From positions 124,001 to 188,000 of the forward strand of contig NZ_BBXF01000002.1 of NCBI RefSeq assembly GCF_001570585.1: DNA of 64,000 bases. Direction: 5' to 3'. Shown one piece after another: positions 19,273-27,840 of the stretch. The position numbers were made by a program, and so were the translations under genes. Position 1 is the first letter of the stretch. Each line of letters begins with the position of its first letter. Source of the DNA: Herbidospora daliensis (lineage in GTDB: Bacteria; Actinomycetota; Actinomycetes; Streptosporangiales; Streptosporangiaceae). The notes under the pieces were generated by a model. It had not been told where the DNA came from. It ran no database searches and worked only from the letters and a program-made list of their open reading frames with translations.

Positions 19273-20100
19273 CAGGTCGGAGGCTCGCCACAGGGCCGCG
19301 GCGGTGATCGTCGCCGTCGGGCCCTTCAGCGGGACGAAGGCCACACCTTCCCTGCGCAGCCCCTCCGTCGAGGCCGGGACCAGGGCGACGCCCAGTCCAG
19401 CTGCGACGCTCATGAGCTGGGTGGAGACCTGGCAGACGCGGTGGGTGACGTCGGGACGGAATCCCGCCCCCGCGCACATGCCGTGGACGGTCTCCGCCCA
19501 CTGGGGGCAGTCGTCCAGGTCGAGCACGACGAACGGATCCCCGGCCAGGTCGGCGAGCTCGATGACCGGGTGGGACGCCAGGCGGTGGTTCACCGGCAGG
19601 GCGGCGATGAACGGTTCGACGGAGAGGATCGTGCCCTCCGGGCAGACGATGTCGCCGATGCGGGAGATGAAGGCGACGTCCACGTCGGGCGGCTGACCCG
19701 TCGTGCCCAGCGGGAGTTCGAGCAGGTCGATCTCCACGCCGGGGTGGCGGTCGCGGAAGGCGGCGAGCATGGCGAGGAAGGGGCCCGACGAGGTCGTCGG
19801 CATGTACGCCACCCTCAGCCGCCCCAGCTCGCCGCGTCTGGCCCGCTCGGCGACCGCCTGCGCCGCCTTGGCCTGAGCCAGGGTGCGGCGGGCCTCGATC
19901 AGGAAGAGCTCGCCGACGTGGGTCAGGCGGGTGCGGCGCTTCTCCCTGATGAGGAGGTCGACGCCCAGGACCGACTCCAGTTTCTGGATCTGCTGGGACA
20001 GGGCCGGCTGGGCGATGTGGAGACGTTCGGCGGCGCGGGCGAAGTGCAGCTCCTCGGCCAGGACGACGAAGCCCTCCAGGTGGCGCAGCTCGAAGTTCAT
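19192..20100 (-). CDS. LysR-family transcriptional regulator
   Basis: A 302-residue regulator. The N-terminal winged helix is typical: LRHLEGFVVLAEELHFARAA, then LHIAQPALSQQIQKLES. The effector domain starts near residue 92 (LRVAYMPTTSSGPFLAML) and includes VAAGLGVALVPAS. It is divergent from the SDR gene 71 bp away, the common LysR arrangement, and probably controls it. The C-terminus overlaps the HNH gene by 81 bp on the opposite strand. Confidence 0.92.
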   Translation of the reverse strand: MNFELRHLEGFVVLAEELHFARAAERLHIAQPALSQQIQKLESVLGVDLLIREKRRTRLTHVGELFLIEARRTLAQAKAAQAVAERARRGELGRLRVAYMPTTSSGPFLAMLAAFRDRHPGVEIDLLELPLGTTGQPPDVDVAFISRIGDIVCPEGTILSVEPFIAALPVNHRLASHPVIELADLAGDPFVVLDLDDCPQWAETVHGMCAGAGFRPDVTHRVCQVSTQLMSVAAGLGVALVPASTEGLRREGVAFVPLKGPTATITAAALWRASDLSPVLARFVASLPTEDVRGVPGEVAPA

Positions 20101-20171
20101 GCGATCAGCTTATCGACGCATCGGGAATCGGTCTTTGATCTTATGTACGCCAGGCTCCTAGCGTCGGAGCC

Positions 20172-20888
20172 ATGAGACTTACAGGCAAGATCGCGCTCGT
20201 CACCGGCGGCACCTCGGGCATCGGCGAGGGCATCGCGCGGCGTTTCGCCGCCGAGGGGGCGACCGTGGTGCTCACCGGGCGGCGGGCCGACCTCGGGCAG
20301 CGGATCGCTCGTGAGATCGGGACCGCCACGTTCGTGCCGGGTGACCTGACCTCGCCCGATACCCGCAAGGCCCTCGTCGCGGCCGTCGAGACGCTTGGCG
20401 GGCTGGACGTGCTGGTCAACAACGCCGCCGCCTTCGGGGAGGCGGTGACCGATCAGGTGACCGACGACGAGTTCGACCGGATCGTGGAGCTCAACTTCCG
20501 GGCGGCGTTCCTGGTCACGCGGGACGTGGTGCCGTACCTGATCAGGAAGCCCGGTGGGCGGATCGTGAACATCTCCAGTTCGGGGGTGCGCAGGGCCTGG
20601 CCGGGGGCGTCGGTCTACAACGCCAGCAAGGCGGCGCTGGAGAACCTGACGCAGACGTGGGCGCACGAATACGGGCCCCACGGGCTGACCGCGAACGCGG
20701 TGACGCTGCCGGTCGTCGACGCGCCGATGTCGCTGCCCGCGCAGCCGCACGTCGACCTGGAAGCCATCCCGTCTCGCCGCATCGGAACCGTGACCGACGT
20801 CGCCGACCTGGCCGTCTTCCTCGCGGGGGACGAGTCGGGCTACCTCAACGGGGCCAGGATCCCCCTCGATGGCGGACAAACGGCTTAG
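20172..20888 (+). CDS. Short-chain dehydrogenase/reductase
   Basis: A 238-residue classical SDR. The cofactor loop is LVTGGTSGIGEGIARRF and NNAAAFGE follows; an Arg after the second strand (TGRRADLG) suggests NADPH. The catalytic Ser is in VNISSSG and the YxxxK motif is VYNASKAALEN. The C-terminal LAGDESGYLNGARIPLDGGQT is standard. It starts at ATG 20172 and is divergent from LysR. Substrate unknown; an alcohol or ketone of a secondary compound is likely. Confidence 0.92.
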   Translation: MRLTGKIALVTGGTSGIGEGIARRFAAEGATVVLTGRRADLGQRIAREIGTATFVPGDLTSPDTRKALVAAVETLGGLDVLVNNAAAFGEAVTDQVTDDEFDRIVELNFRAAFLVTRDVVPYLIRKPGGRIVNISSSGVRRAWPGASVYNASKAALENLTQTWAHEYGPHGLTANAVTLPVVDAPMSLPAQPHVDLEAIPSRRIGTVTDVADLAVFLAGDESGYLNGARIPLDGGQTA

Positions 20889-20991
20889 CCACGCGGCCAT
20901 AATATTTCACTCGCGAATTGTCGATATTGGCCCGAATTTCGCCAGAAATGTTCGATCGCCAGTTCGATTCGGGTCAGGTAAATTCCTCGCC

Positions 20992-21864
20992 ATGGTGTCA
21001 ACCGAGCACGAGGTCCCCCTGGAACTCATCCGGGATTCGCCATCACTCGTCACCCGATTCCTCACCGAATTAGGAGTCGATCCCCCGAAACACACCTCGC
21101 TTCGTGTCGACTCCTCCGCACTCAACGAAACCAAGGTCACCGAGCACCATTGCGACTCGGTGGTCCTTCTCCTCAACGGCGACAAAGTCGTCATGGCCGT
21201 GATCGTCGAAGTCCAGCTCCGATTCGAAAAGGACAAGATCTACGACTGGTTCCCCTACGTCGCCAATCTCTGGGCCCGCCGCCGCTGCCCCACCACACTC
21301 GTGGTCTACGCCCCCGACCGGAAGACCGCCCGCCGATACACCGCGCCCATCCAGATCGGCCATCCCGGCCTGGCTCTGACCCCGCTGGTGATCGGCCCCG
21401 ACGCCGTTCCCGTCATCACCGATCCCCAGGTCGCCCGCGAGTCGCCCGAACTGGCGGTGCTGTCGGGCGCGGTTCACGGAGATCACAACCGCGACGTGCT
21501 CGAAGCGGTCGTCCACGCGCTGAACGCCATCGAGCCGTCCAAGACCGTCGTGTACGTTGAGTACGTGGCCAAGCGTCTGTCTGAGGCCGCGAAGAGGGAG
21601 CTGGAGACTCTCATGACGATGATCGAGCCCGAACGCCACAGCATCGTCGCGGTGACGAATTACGCGGCCGGCCAGGCCGATGGGCAAACCGTCGGGCAAA
21701 TCGAGACCTTCCGCAAAATGCTCCTGTTCACCATCGAGCACCGCGGTTTCGTTCTGACCGCCGAGACGCGCAGCCAAATCGCCGAATGCACCGATCCCGA
21801 CAAACTCGAGGTCTGGGCACAACGGGCGATCTCCGCGGAGCAGCTAGAGGACATATTCCGCTAA
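20992..21864 (+). CDS. Rpn/PD-(D/E)XK nuclease-like protein
   Basis: A 290-residue protein. The core DSVVLLLNGDKVVMAVIVEVQLRF has the D...ExQ arrangement of PD-(D/E)XK nucleases of the Rpn/transposase-derived group, followed by YDWFPYVANLWARRRC. A helical C-terminus carries a short repeated AxGQxxGQ pattern (AAGQADGQTVGQIET). Start ATG 20992 (VSTEHEVPLELI) is preferred, as the in-frame upstream stretch is AT-rich and non-coding in character. Such genes are numerous in actinomycetes; their role is not established. No neighbour points to a function. Confidence 0.65.
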   Translation: MVSTEHEVPLELIRDSPSLVTRFLTELGVDPPKHTSLRVDSSALNETKVTEHHCDSVVLLLNGDKVVMAVIVEVQLRFEKDKIYDWFPYVANLWARRRCPTTLVVYAPDRKTARRYTAPIQIGHPGLALTPLVIGPDAVPVITDPQVARESPELAVLSGAVHGDHNRDVLEAVVHALNAIEPSKTVVYVEYVAKRLSEAAKRELETLMTMIEPERHSIVAVTNYAAGQADGQTVGQIETFRKMLLFTIEHRGFVLTAETRSQIAECTDPDKLEVWAQRAISAEQLEDIFR

Positions 21865-21991
21865 ACGGCTAAATCCGCCGCGCCCGTCGGCGATTCGGAA
21901 TGACCGCCGACTCGATCAGGCGGTTGCCCTGATTAAGGAACTGCGGCGCCCATGACCGATAAAGCCACAGGGGATGTCCGCCTTACTGGGA

Positions 21992-22024
21992 GCGGGTGCC
22001 GTCCAGGAGAGTGACGGCACCCGC
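21992..22024. terminator. Hairpin terminator between convergent genes
   Basis: A perfect 12-bp stem, GCGGGTGCCGTC with GACGGCACCCGC, and 9-nt loop lies 8 bp beyond the stop of the hydrolase gene at 22033. It can end transcripts from both sides. Confidence 0.75.
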
Positions 22025-22032
22025 CGATAGAC

Positions 22033-25000
22033 CTAGTTCGCGAACGCCCGCACTTCAAGAAGCCCGAGCGACGCCGTCCCCGTGCTGGTCAGCACCACTC
22101 TCAGGCGGGTGCTGCTAACAGCCGTGAACGAAACCGAGTTGAACTGGTTCTTCGCCAGCCCATAAGACCCCGGCAGATCCACGTAAGACGACCCGTTCCA
22201 GTACTGGAGCTTCCACGCCGAAGGCATGTCGATCCCCTGCTCGTCGTCGAAGAAGTACACCTCCGCCCGCCCGAGCGTCTGAGCAGCAGGCCACGTCAGC
22301 TCGGCCCACTGCTGCCCGGTCTCCGGCCACGTCCCCCACCGGGGATTCACCGTGTCGTTCGACGAAGGCGGCTGAGCACCGTCGTTCAACGCCGCCACCG
22401 TCTCCCACGACGACGTGTAAGAAGCCGAGGGAGTCGCCGACAAGGCCAGGTTGGTGACAGGCGGCGGGGTGCCGCCGCGGTTGTAGGCCGCGACCTCCGT
22501 CAACCCGGTCTTGGCACTCCCCGCGTGGGTCACCTGCACCCGAACCCGGGCCGCCGTCACCGACGGGAAGGTCACCACGTTGTAGTTCGCCCGTGGCGTC
22601 GCAGGCGTCTTCGTCTGTGACGGCACCGCCGTCCACGTCGACCCGTTCAGATACTGGATCGTGTACGAAGAAGGCGCCCGATACGTCCCCGACGCGGGCC
22701 GCGAGTCCTTGAACCACAACCGCACCTCGTTGACCGGCTGCGACGAGCCCAGGTTCAGCTCGTACCAGTCGCTCGTCGACCCGGTCCCGCCCCAGAACGG
22801 CTCGTTGACCGGCAAGCCGTCGACCGCGCCGGCCGTGCCGGATCCCGACGCCGTCGTCGAGGCGCTCCCGGAGGCGGGGATGAGCCCGGCGGCGACGTTG
22901 ATGCCGGCCTTGGCCAGCACGTCGGTCATCCGGCCGCTCGTGAACGACACCTGCGACGGCGTCTGGAGGCCCGAGTACGCCTGGTTGTAGGCGACGGTTC
23001 CCGACGTCGTCACGGCACCGGTCGCCGGGTCCCACGTGAAGGGCACCAGGGAGTTCACCGTGGCGACGCGGGTCCCGTTGATGAAGATCGAGTAGCCCTG
23101 GGGCACGCCCGGGTATCGGGTCACCCCGTCAGCGGGGTCGTCCCAGGTGATGGTCAGGTCGGCGTTGCGGTAGCGCAGGTTGTTGACGGTGAAGTGGGTC
23201 CAGCCGATGTTGATCGGGGAGAGTTCCACCTTGGCGTCGTTGCGGGGGCGCAGGCCGGCGACGTCCTCGATGACCGTCCAGTTGCTGCTGCCGAGGATGT
23301 TGTGGTGGATCCACGACCGGTATTGGACCGTGGAGCCGTTCCAGTCGGCCCAGAACTCGTTGGCGTCGGGCCAGGCGGTGTTGCCGCCGACGTACTGGGC
23401 CCAGGTGTTCCAGTACAGGAGTTTCTTGTAGTCGGTGGCCGTCATCCACGTGTTCGGGTAGTTGCGCAGGACCGACGAGTAGAGGCGGAACTGCACGGTC
23501 GAGTTGATGGTGGAGAAGTTGTTCGACCCGGGTTCGCCCTGGGCCGCGGCGGCGGCCTTGTCGACCTGGTTGGCGGTGTAGAAGGGGAAGATCGGATACT
23601 GCGCGGGGTCGTCGTAGAGCCGCAGCGCCTGCCGGTAGGTCGCGGTGTTGGGGATCGCGCCGACGGAGAAGGGGTAGTAGTTGTTGATCTCCTTCCACGG
23701 CACGTACTCGTTGGTCGACTTCAGCCGGTGTTCGAAGAGCTGGCGCGACGGGTTCCACAAGACGTTCACGATGGCGTTCTGGATGTCGGTCGCCAGGGTG
23801 CGCATCTCGGTGGCCTTGGCGGTGTTGCCGACCGCCTCGTAGGCCTGGGCCGACGCCAGTGCGCCGCTGTACTGGTAGGCCGATTCGGCGCGGTCCATCC
23901 GCCCCGGCTTCCAGTGGAACGAGACCGCGTCGGCGTCGTTGCCGGTGAGGGCGCCCCAGTCGTACTCGATGAGCTTGTTGTTGTCGGTGTCGTAGTAGCT
24001 GAGCTGGCCCTTGACGTCGCGTTCGGCGTAGCGGGCGAGGGCGCCGGCGATGGCGGGCTGGCCGCCGTGGATCTGGTAGGCGCGCCAGGCCGCTTCGGAG
24101 ATGTACTGGGTGTAGCTGTTCGACCAGTTCTCCGGGTCGCCGGGGTTGTCCATGAAACGGCCGTTCCTGGACGTCTGCCCGGTCGACAACCAGTTGCCGT
24201 AGGCGTAGAGCGGGGTGCGCAGGTATTTCAGGTCGTCGATGTGCATCGGCTGGGTGAGCGCGATGGCGTTGTTGTAGCCGAGCACGCCCTCCATCGACAC
24301 CGGGAACTGGAACGTCTGGCCGGGGATGTCCGCGTCGAGGTTGTTGTAGCGCATCAACCACCAGCGGTAGTAGACGTTCTTCTTGATCGCCGGTTCCGCC
24401 AGGTCGATGTACGGCAGGTTCTGCGCCCACCACAGGTTGTAGGCCCGTACGTGCGTCGCGAAGGCCGTGGCGTTGGTGTAGCCCCGGTAGGCGTTGTACT
24501 CGGTCAGCGAGTCGGGGATCTCGTTCGTGACGAAGCCCATCACGACCTTCGCGGTGACGGTCGCGCCCGGCGCCACGGTGACCGACCGGTTCAGGCCGCC
24601 GCTGCTGACGCTGAAGCCGTCTCCGCCGAGCCGGGGGAACAGCGTGGTCAGGTTGTTGTACGCGTTCACCTGCCCCGTCAGCTCACTGCCCGAGCCGCTG
24701 GTGGCATAGGGCGAGGTGGCCCGCAGTTGCAGGGTCGACGACGACGTGCCGTTGTTGACGATCGAGAGGTTCGCCACGGCGACGTTGTTGTTGGTGATGA
24801 ACTTCTGCTGCGTCACCACGAGTGACCCGCTCGTGTGCACGCTGCGCCAGTACGACGGCGCCTGGAACCGCTGGGAGACCTGCTCGGAGAAGGTCCCCGG
24901 GGTGATCGCGACCGTGAAGGCGGACGATCCGCCGATCGCCTCCCAGTACGCCACCTGGCCGGAGAAGCCGAGCGTGCCGGGGTTGTGCGTCTTCATGTAG

Positions 25001-25269
25001 AGCGCCCGGCCCCGCGTCATCAGCCAGTTCCCGGCCGGGTCGCTGCCCGTCCTGCCGAGGAGGCGGTCCATCCAGAAGTCGGTGCCGGAGGATTCGGCGT
25101 CGTACATGGCCCGCATCATGTCGCCGGTCGTGTAGGACACCGGGGCGGCCGGGATGGTCCCGCCGCCGAACGTGGGGAAGCCGATCGTCTGCGCCGCCGA
25201 GGCGGCCGGTCCTGCGACGATCAGCCCGGCTAACAGTGCCAGAGCTGCGGATACGCGGAGGAGTCTCAC
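22033..25269 (-). CDS. Secreted (alpha/alpha)6-type glycoside hydrolase with two discoidin-like domains
   Basis: About 1078 residues. Signal peptide about 1-30 (LLAGLIVAGPAASA). Residues about 30-300 form a beta-sandwich. The central part (about 310-600) has the aromatic, helix-rich pattern of MGH1/GH63-like six-hairpin enzymes: YYRWWLMRYNNLDA, EGVLGYNNAIALTQPMHIDD, YTQYISEAAWRAYQ, then FWADWNGSTVQYRSWIHHNI. Two F5/8-type-C-like modules follow (about 798-933 and 937-1078). GTG 25269 overlaps the GH43 stop by 4 nt, so it is the second gene of that operon. The family and substrate are not certain; the context suggests arabinan or decorated xylan. Confidence 0.75.
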   Translation of the reverse strand: MRLLRVSAALALLAGLIVAGPAASAAQTIGFPTFGGGTIPAAPVSYTTGDMMRAMYDAESSGTDFWMDRLLGRTGSDPAGNWLMTRGRALYMKTHNPGTLGFSGQVAYWEAIGGSSAFTVAITPGTFSEQVSQRFQAPSYWRSVHTSGSLVVTQQKFITNNNVAVANLSIVNNGTSSSTLQLRATSPYATSGSGSELTGQVNAYNNLTTLFPRLGGDGFSVSSGGLNRSVTVAPGATVTAKVVMGFVTNEIPDSLTEYNAYRGYTNATAFATHVRAYNLWWAQNLPYIDLAEPAIKKNVYYRWWLMRYNNLDADIPGQTFQFPVSMEGVLGYNNAIALTQPMHIDDLKYLRTPLYAYGNWLSTGQTSRNGRFMDNPGDPENWSNSYTQYISEAAWRAYQIHGGQPAIAGALARYAERDVKGQLSYYDTDNNKLIEYDWGALTGNDADAVSFHWKPGRMDRAESAYQYSGALASAQAYEAVGNTAKATEMRTLATDIQNAIVNVLWNPSRQLFEHRLKSTNEYVPWKEINNYYPFSVGAIPNTATYRQALRLYDDPAQYPIFPFYTANQVDKAAAAAQGEPGSNNFSTINSTVQFRLYSSVLRNYPNTWMTATDYKKLLYWNTWAQYVGGNTAWPDANEFWADWNGSTVQYRSWIHHNILGSSNWTVIEDVAGLRPRNDAKVELSPINIGWTHFTVNNLRYRNADLTITWDDPADGVTRYPGVPQGYSIFINGTRVATVNSLVPFTWDPATGAVTTSGTVAYNQAYSGLQTPSQVSFTSGRMTDVLAKAGINVAAGLIPASGSASTTASGSGTAGAVDGLPVNEPFWGGTGSTSDWYELNLGSSQPVNEVRLWFKDSRPASGTYRAPSSYTIQYLNGSTWTAVPSQTKTPATPRANYNVVTFPSVTAARVRVQVTHAGSAKTGLTEVAAYNRGGTPPPVTNLALSATPSASYTSSWETVAALNDGAQPPSSNDTVNPRWGTWPETGQQWAELTWPAAQTLGRAEVYFFDDEQGIDMPSAWKLQYWNGSSYVDLPGSYGLAKNQFNSVSFTAVSSTRLRVVLTSTGTASLGLLEVRAFAN

Positions 25270-26633
25270 ACGCCCACCGTCCATTCGATCATGCCGGTCG
25301 AGAAACCGGTACGAGAGGTCATGTTGAGCCGGAGCCGGGTGGTCGAGATCTGCGGGAACGTCATCGTGTTGAACTGGTTGGCGGCGACGCCGCACGAGCC
25401 GATGTTCACGTAGGACGATCCGTTCCAGTACTGGAGCTGGCACGACGCCGGCAGGTCGATGCCCTGGTTGTCGTCGAACCAGTAGGCGGCGCTCTTCGAG
25501 ATGTTCTGCGCGGTGGGCCAGCGGTATTCGACCCACTGGGTGCCCTGCTGGTTCCAGTTGCCGTAGACGCCGTGGGACCGGTCGGCCGAGTTCGTCGGCG
25601 TGAACCCGTCCTTGATCGCGCTCAGCGTCTCCCACGAGGAGACGTAGGAGGTGGAGGCCGTCGCGGTCGCGGCGAGGTTTCCGCCGCCGCCGCCGGAGGT
25701 CTGCACGACCTTCTGCATCGTCCCGTCGGCGTTGAAGTAGAGCTTGTCGAGCGTCACCGACCTGCGGAAGTTGCCGCCGCCCGGGGCTGCGGCGTTGTGG
25801 TAGACCATGTACCACTGGCCCTTGAACTCGATGATCGCCGGGTGGTTGGTCGTCGAGCTGACCATGTCGAGCACCACCCCGCGATGGGTCCACGGGCCGA
25901 GCGGGTTCGACGCGGTCGCGTACCGGATGCAGGCGTATCCCGGGCTGGCGCAGCCGGAGTCGTTGGCCGCGTAGGCCAGGTAGTAGACGCCGTTGCGCTT
26001 GAACATCCACGGCGCCTCCCAGAAGTTCGACACCCCCGAGGGGGTGACGACCGAACCCTGGAGAGAGGTCATGTTGCTGTTCAGGCGGGCGGCGCGCAGG
26101 CCGTAGTAGGAGCCCCAGTACAGGTAGACCTGGCCGTCGTCGTCGCGGAAGACGGTCGGGTCGATGTTCAGCGGTGACGAGTTCGGGGTCGAGTCGCTGA
26201 TCAGCGGGCCGCCGATGGCGTCGGTGAACGGGCCGGTGGGGCTGTCGCCCACGGCCACGCCGATGTTCATCCAGCCGGGGCCGTTGCCGTTGATGGAGAC
26301 GTACCAGTAGTAGCGGCCGTCGGCGCCGCGTTCGACCTCGCCGGCCCAGGCGTCGAGGCCGGCCCACGAGAAGTTCGAGATCGCCAGGCGGGCGCCCTGG
26401 TCGGTGAAGGTGGCGGCGTCGGTGGAGGAGTAGACGTGCCAGTCGCGCATGACGAAGTTCTGGCCGCTGGACGAGGCCTCGTCGTGGCCGGTGTAGAGGT
26501 AGAGCGTGTCGCCGACGACGAGCGCCGCGGGGTCGGCGGTGTAGATCTGGGTGGTGATGGGGGCGGCCGCCTGGGCGGGGATGGCCGTGGTGCCGAGCAG
26601 GAGCAGGGTCAGGATGGCTAATCGGCGTTTCAC
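25266..26633 (-). CDS. Secreted GH43 glycoside hydrolase with discoidin-like C-terminal domain
   Basis: A 455-residue enzyme starting at GTG 26633 with a signal peptide (LAILTLLLLGTTAIPAQA). The five-bladed GH43 propeller spans about 25-315: TADPAALVVGDTLYLYTGHD (base Asp), NIDPTVFRDDDGQVYLYWGS (pKa-modulating Asp) and FWEAPWMFKRNGVYYLAYA (acid Glu). After a Gly linker, residues 318-455 are an F5/8-type-C-like module with QLQYWNGSSYVNIG, clearly related to the last module of the next gene. Likely an arabinofuranosidase, arabinanase or xylosidase. A perfect LacI-type palindrome lies 19 bp upstream. Confidence 0.9.
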   Translation of the reverse strand: MKRRLAILTLLLLGTTAIPAQAAAPITTQIYTADPAALVVGDTLYLYTGHDEASSSGQNFVMRDWHVYSSTDAATFTDQGARLAISNFSWAGLDAWAGEVERGADGRYYWYVSINGNGPGWMNIGVAVGDSPTGPFTDAIGGPLISDSTPNSSPLNIDPTVFRDDDGQVYLYWGSYYGLRAARLNSNMTSLQGSVVTPSGVSNFWEAPWMFKRNGVYYLAYAANDSGCASPGYACIRYATASNPLGPWTHRGVVLDMVSSTTNHPAIIEFKGQWYMVYHNAAAPGGGNFRRSVTLDKLYFNADGTMQKVVQTSGGGGGNLAATATASTSYVSSWETLSAIKDGFTPTNSADRSHGVYGNWNQQGTQWVEYRWPTAQNISKSAAYWFDDNQGIDLPASCQLQYWNGSSYVNIGSCGVAANQFNTMTFPQISTTRLRLNMTSRTGFSTGMIEWTVGV

Positions 26634-26651
26634 GGGAGCGGTTCCTTCCTC

Positions 26652-26669
26652 GATGTTAGCGCTAACATC
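26652..26669. promoter_or_regulatory. LacI/GalR-type operator
   Basis: GATGTTAGCGCTAACATC is a perfect 18-bp palindrome with the central CG of LacI-family operators (TGTTAGCGCTAACA). It lies 19 bp upstream of the GH43 start and just downstream of the LacI regulator gene, so it very probably controls the GH43 operon. Confidence 0.8.
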
Positions 26670-26701
26670 TCTGGAGCACCACCCGGATGGCGGTGCTTGG
26701 A

Positions 26702-27691
26702 TCAGGTGGAGTCGCGGATGACGAGCTGGACCGGCATGCGGTGCACGCCTGGCGTCGCCCGCCCGTCGATGGCCGCGAACAGGTGCTGCGCCGCCGTGCG
26801 GCCGAGCACCTCCAGGTTGGGGTCGATCGTGGTCAGCGGAGGCCGGCTCTCGGCGGCCAGCACCTCCCAGTTGTCGTAGCCGACGACGGCGATGTCCTCC
26901 GGGACGCGCCGGCCGCGCTCCCTCGCCGCCTCGATGAACCCGGCCGCGATCTGGTCGCTGCCGCAGAACACCGCGTCGACCTCGGGGTCGGCGTGCAGCA
27001 CCATCGCGGCGGCCTGGCGGCCCCAGCGCTGCGACCACTGGCCCCAGAACACCGGGCCAGGCTCCAGGCCCGCGTCGGCGAGCGCGGCGGCGGCGCCTTC
27101 GGCCCGTTCCCGGGCCGCCTGGTAGGTCGCCAGGCCGGTGACGTGCGCGATCCGGCGGCGGCCCAGGGTCACCAGGTGCTTGATGGCCGTGCGGGAGCCT
27201 TCGAGGTCGTCCGGGACGAACGACACGTCGTCGGGGTCGTCGGAGGGACCGTAGGCGTAGACCACCGGGACGCCCAGGTCGCGGGTGATCGACGGACGGG
27301 CGTCGGTGCTCTCGCCCACGACGATGATGCCGTCGACGCGGCGGGCCAGCAGGGTGCGGATGTAGTGCTGCTCCCGGATCGAGTCGCCGCGGGCGTCGCA
27401 GAGCAGCACGGCCATCTCGCCGGCGCCGAAGGCGTCCTCCGCGCCGAGCAGGACCGGGATGCCGAAACGGCCGACGCTGTCGCTGGTCAGCAGGCCGACG
27501 GTCTTGGTGGGGCCGCCCAGCAGGCTGCGGGCGGCCGGGTTGGGCCGGAACGACAACTGCTCGGCCGCCTCCAGGACCCGCTGCCGGGTCTCGGCGCGGA
27601 CCTGGTCTTTGCCGTTGAGCGCCTTCGACGCGGTGGCGATCGACACCCCGGCCAGGTGGGCCACGTCGCTGATCGTGGCGATACGTTGCAT
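26702..27691 (-). CDS. LacI-family transcriptional regulator
   Basis: A 329-residue repressor. The N-terminal HTH and hinge are ATISDVAHLAGVSIATASKA and LSFRPNPAARSL. The sugar-binding core follows the ribose-binding fold, with VDGIIVVGES, DAVFCGSDQIAAGFIEAAR and VVGYDNWEVLAAESRPPLTT. It sits between the GH43 operon and the ABC transporter operon, which is divergent. Paired CGAAA-CC-TTTTC sites lie next to its own start and the transporter start, and an 18-bp palindrome lies before GH43, suggesting local control of the whole locus by the imported sugar. Confidence 0.95.
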   Translation of the reverse strand: MQRIATISDVAHLAGVSIATASKALNGKDQVRAETRQRVLEAAEQLSFRPNPAARSLLGGPTKTVGLLTSDSVGRFGIPVLLGAEDAFGAGEMAVLLCDARGDSIREQHYIRTLLARRVDGIIVVGESTDARPSITRDLGVPVVYAYGPSDDPDDVSFVPDDLEGSRTAIKHLVTLGRRRIAHVTGLATYQAARERAEGAAAALADAGLEPGPVFWGQWSQRWGRQAAAMVLHADPEVDAVFCGSDQIAAGFIEAARERGRRVPEDIAVVGYDNWEVLAAESRPPLTTIDPNLEVLGRTAAQHLFAAIDGRATPGVHRMPVQLVIRDST

Positions 27692-27704
27692 CGAAAGCCT
27701 TTTC
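27692..27704. promoter_or_regulatory. Operator-like repeat next to LacI start
   Basis: CGAAAGCCTTTTC, a near-dyad (GAAAG-CC-TTTTC) touching the LacI start codon. It matches the copy at 27802 at 12 of 13 bases. Confidence 0.5.
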
Positions 27705-27801
27705 CGTAGTGGTGGTATACCCGCAGAAGGTAGCTGCGCATTTGTGACAGAGCAAGGGCTTCACACGTCCCCGATCGGGGCGTATGTTGCGGCTACATTT
27801 C

Positions 27802-27814
27802 CGAAAACCTTTTC
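27802..27814. promoter_or_regulatory. Operator-like repeat before the sugar ABC operon
   Basis: CGAAAACCTTTTC, with perfect GAAAA-CC-TTTTC symmetry, lies 27 bp before the binding-protein start. It is part of a larger dyad, CCGAAAA (27801-27807) with TTTTCGG (27818-27824). It matches the copy next to the LacI gene. Confidence 0.55.
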
Positions 27815-27840
27815 AGTTTTTCGGTCGAGAGGAACCCCCC

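Noticed and set aside
20098-20120. LysR operator formed by ATGCG/CGCAT arms next to the LysR start
   Set aside because: The arms are only 5 bp and include the start codon; no clear T-N11-A site with good symmetry was found in the 71-bp gap.
22033-26367. A 1444-residue reading of the hydrolase gene
   Set aside because: The extra N-terminal part shadows GH43 in another frame; GTG 25269 has a signal peptide and couples to the GH43 stop.
25266-27764. A single 832-residue protein joining a LacI-region frame to GH43
   Set aside because: The N-terminal part is Arg/Pro-rich shadow of the LacI gene; a signal peptide, ribosome-binding site and operator place the GH43 start at 26633.
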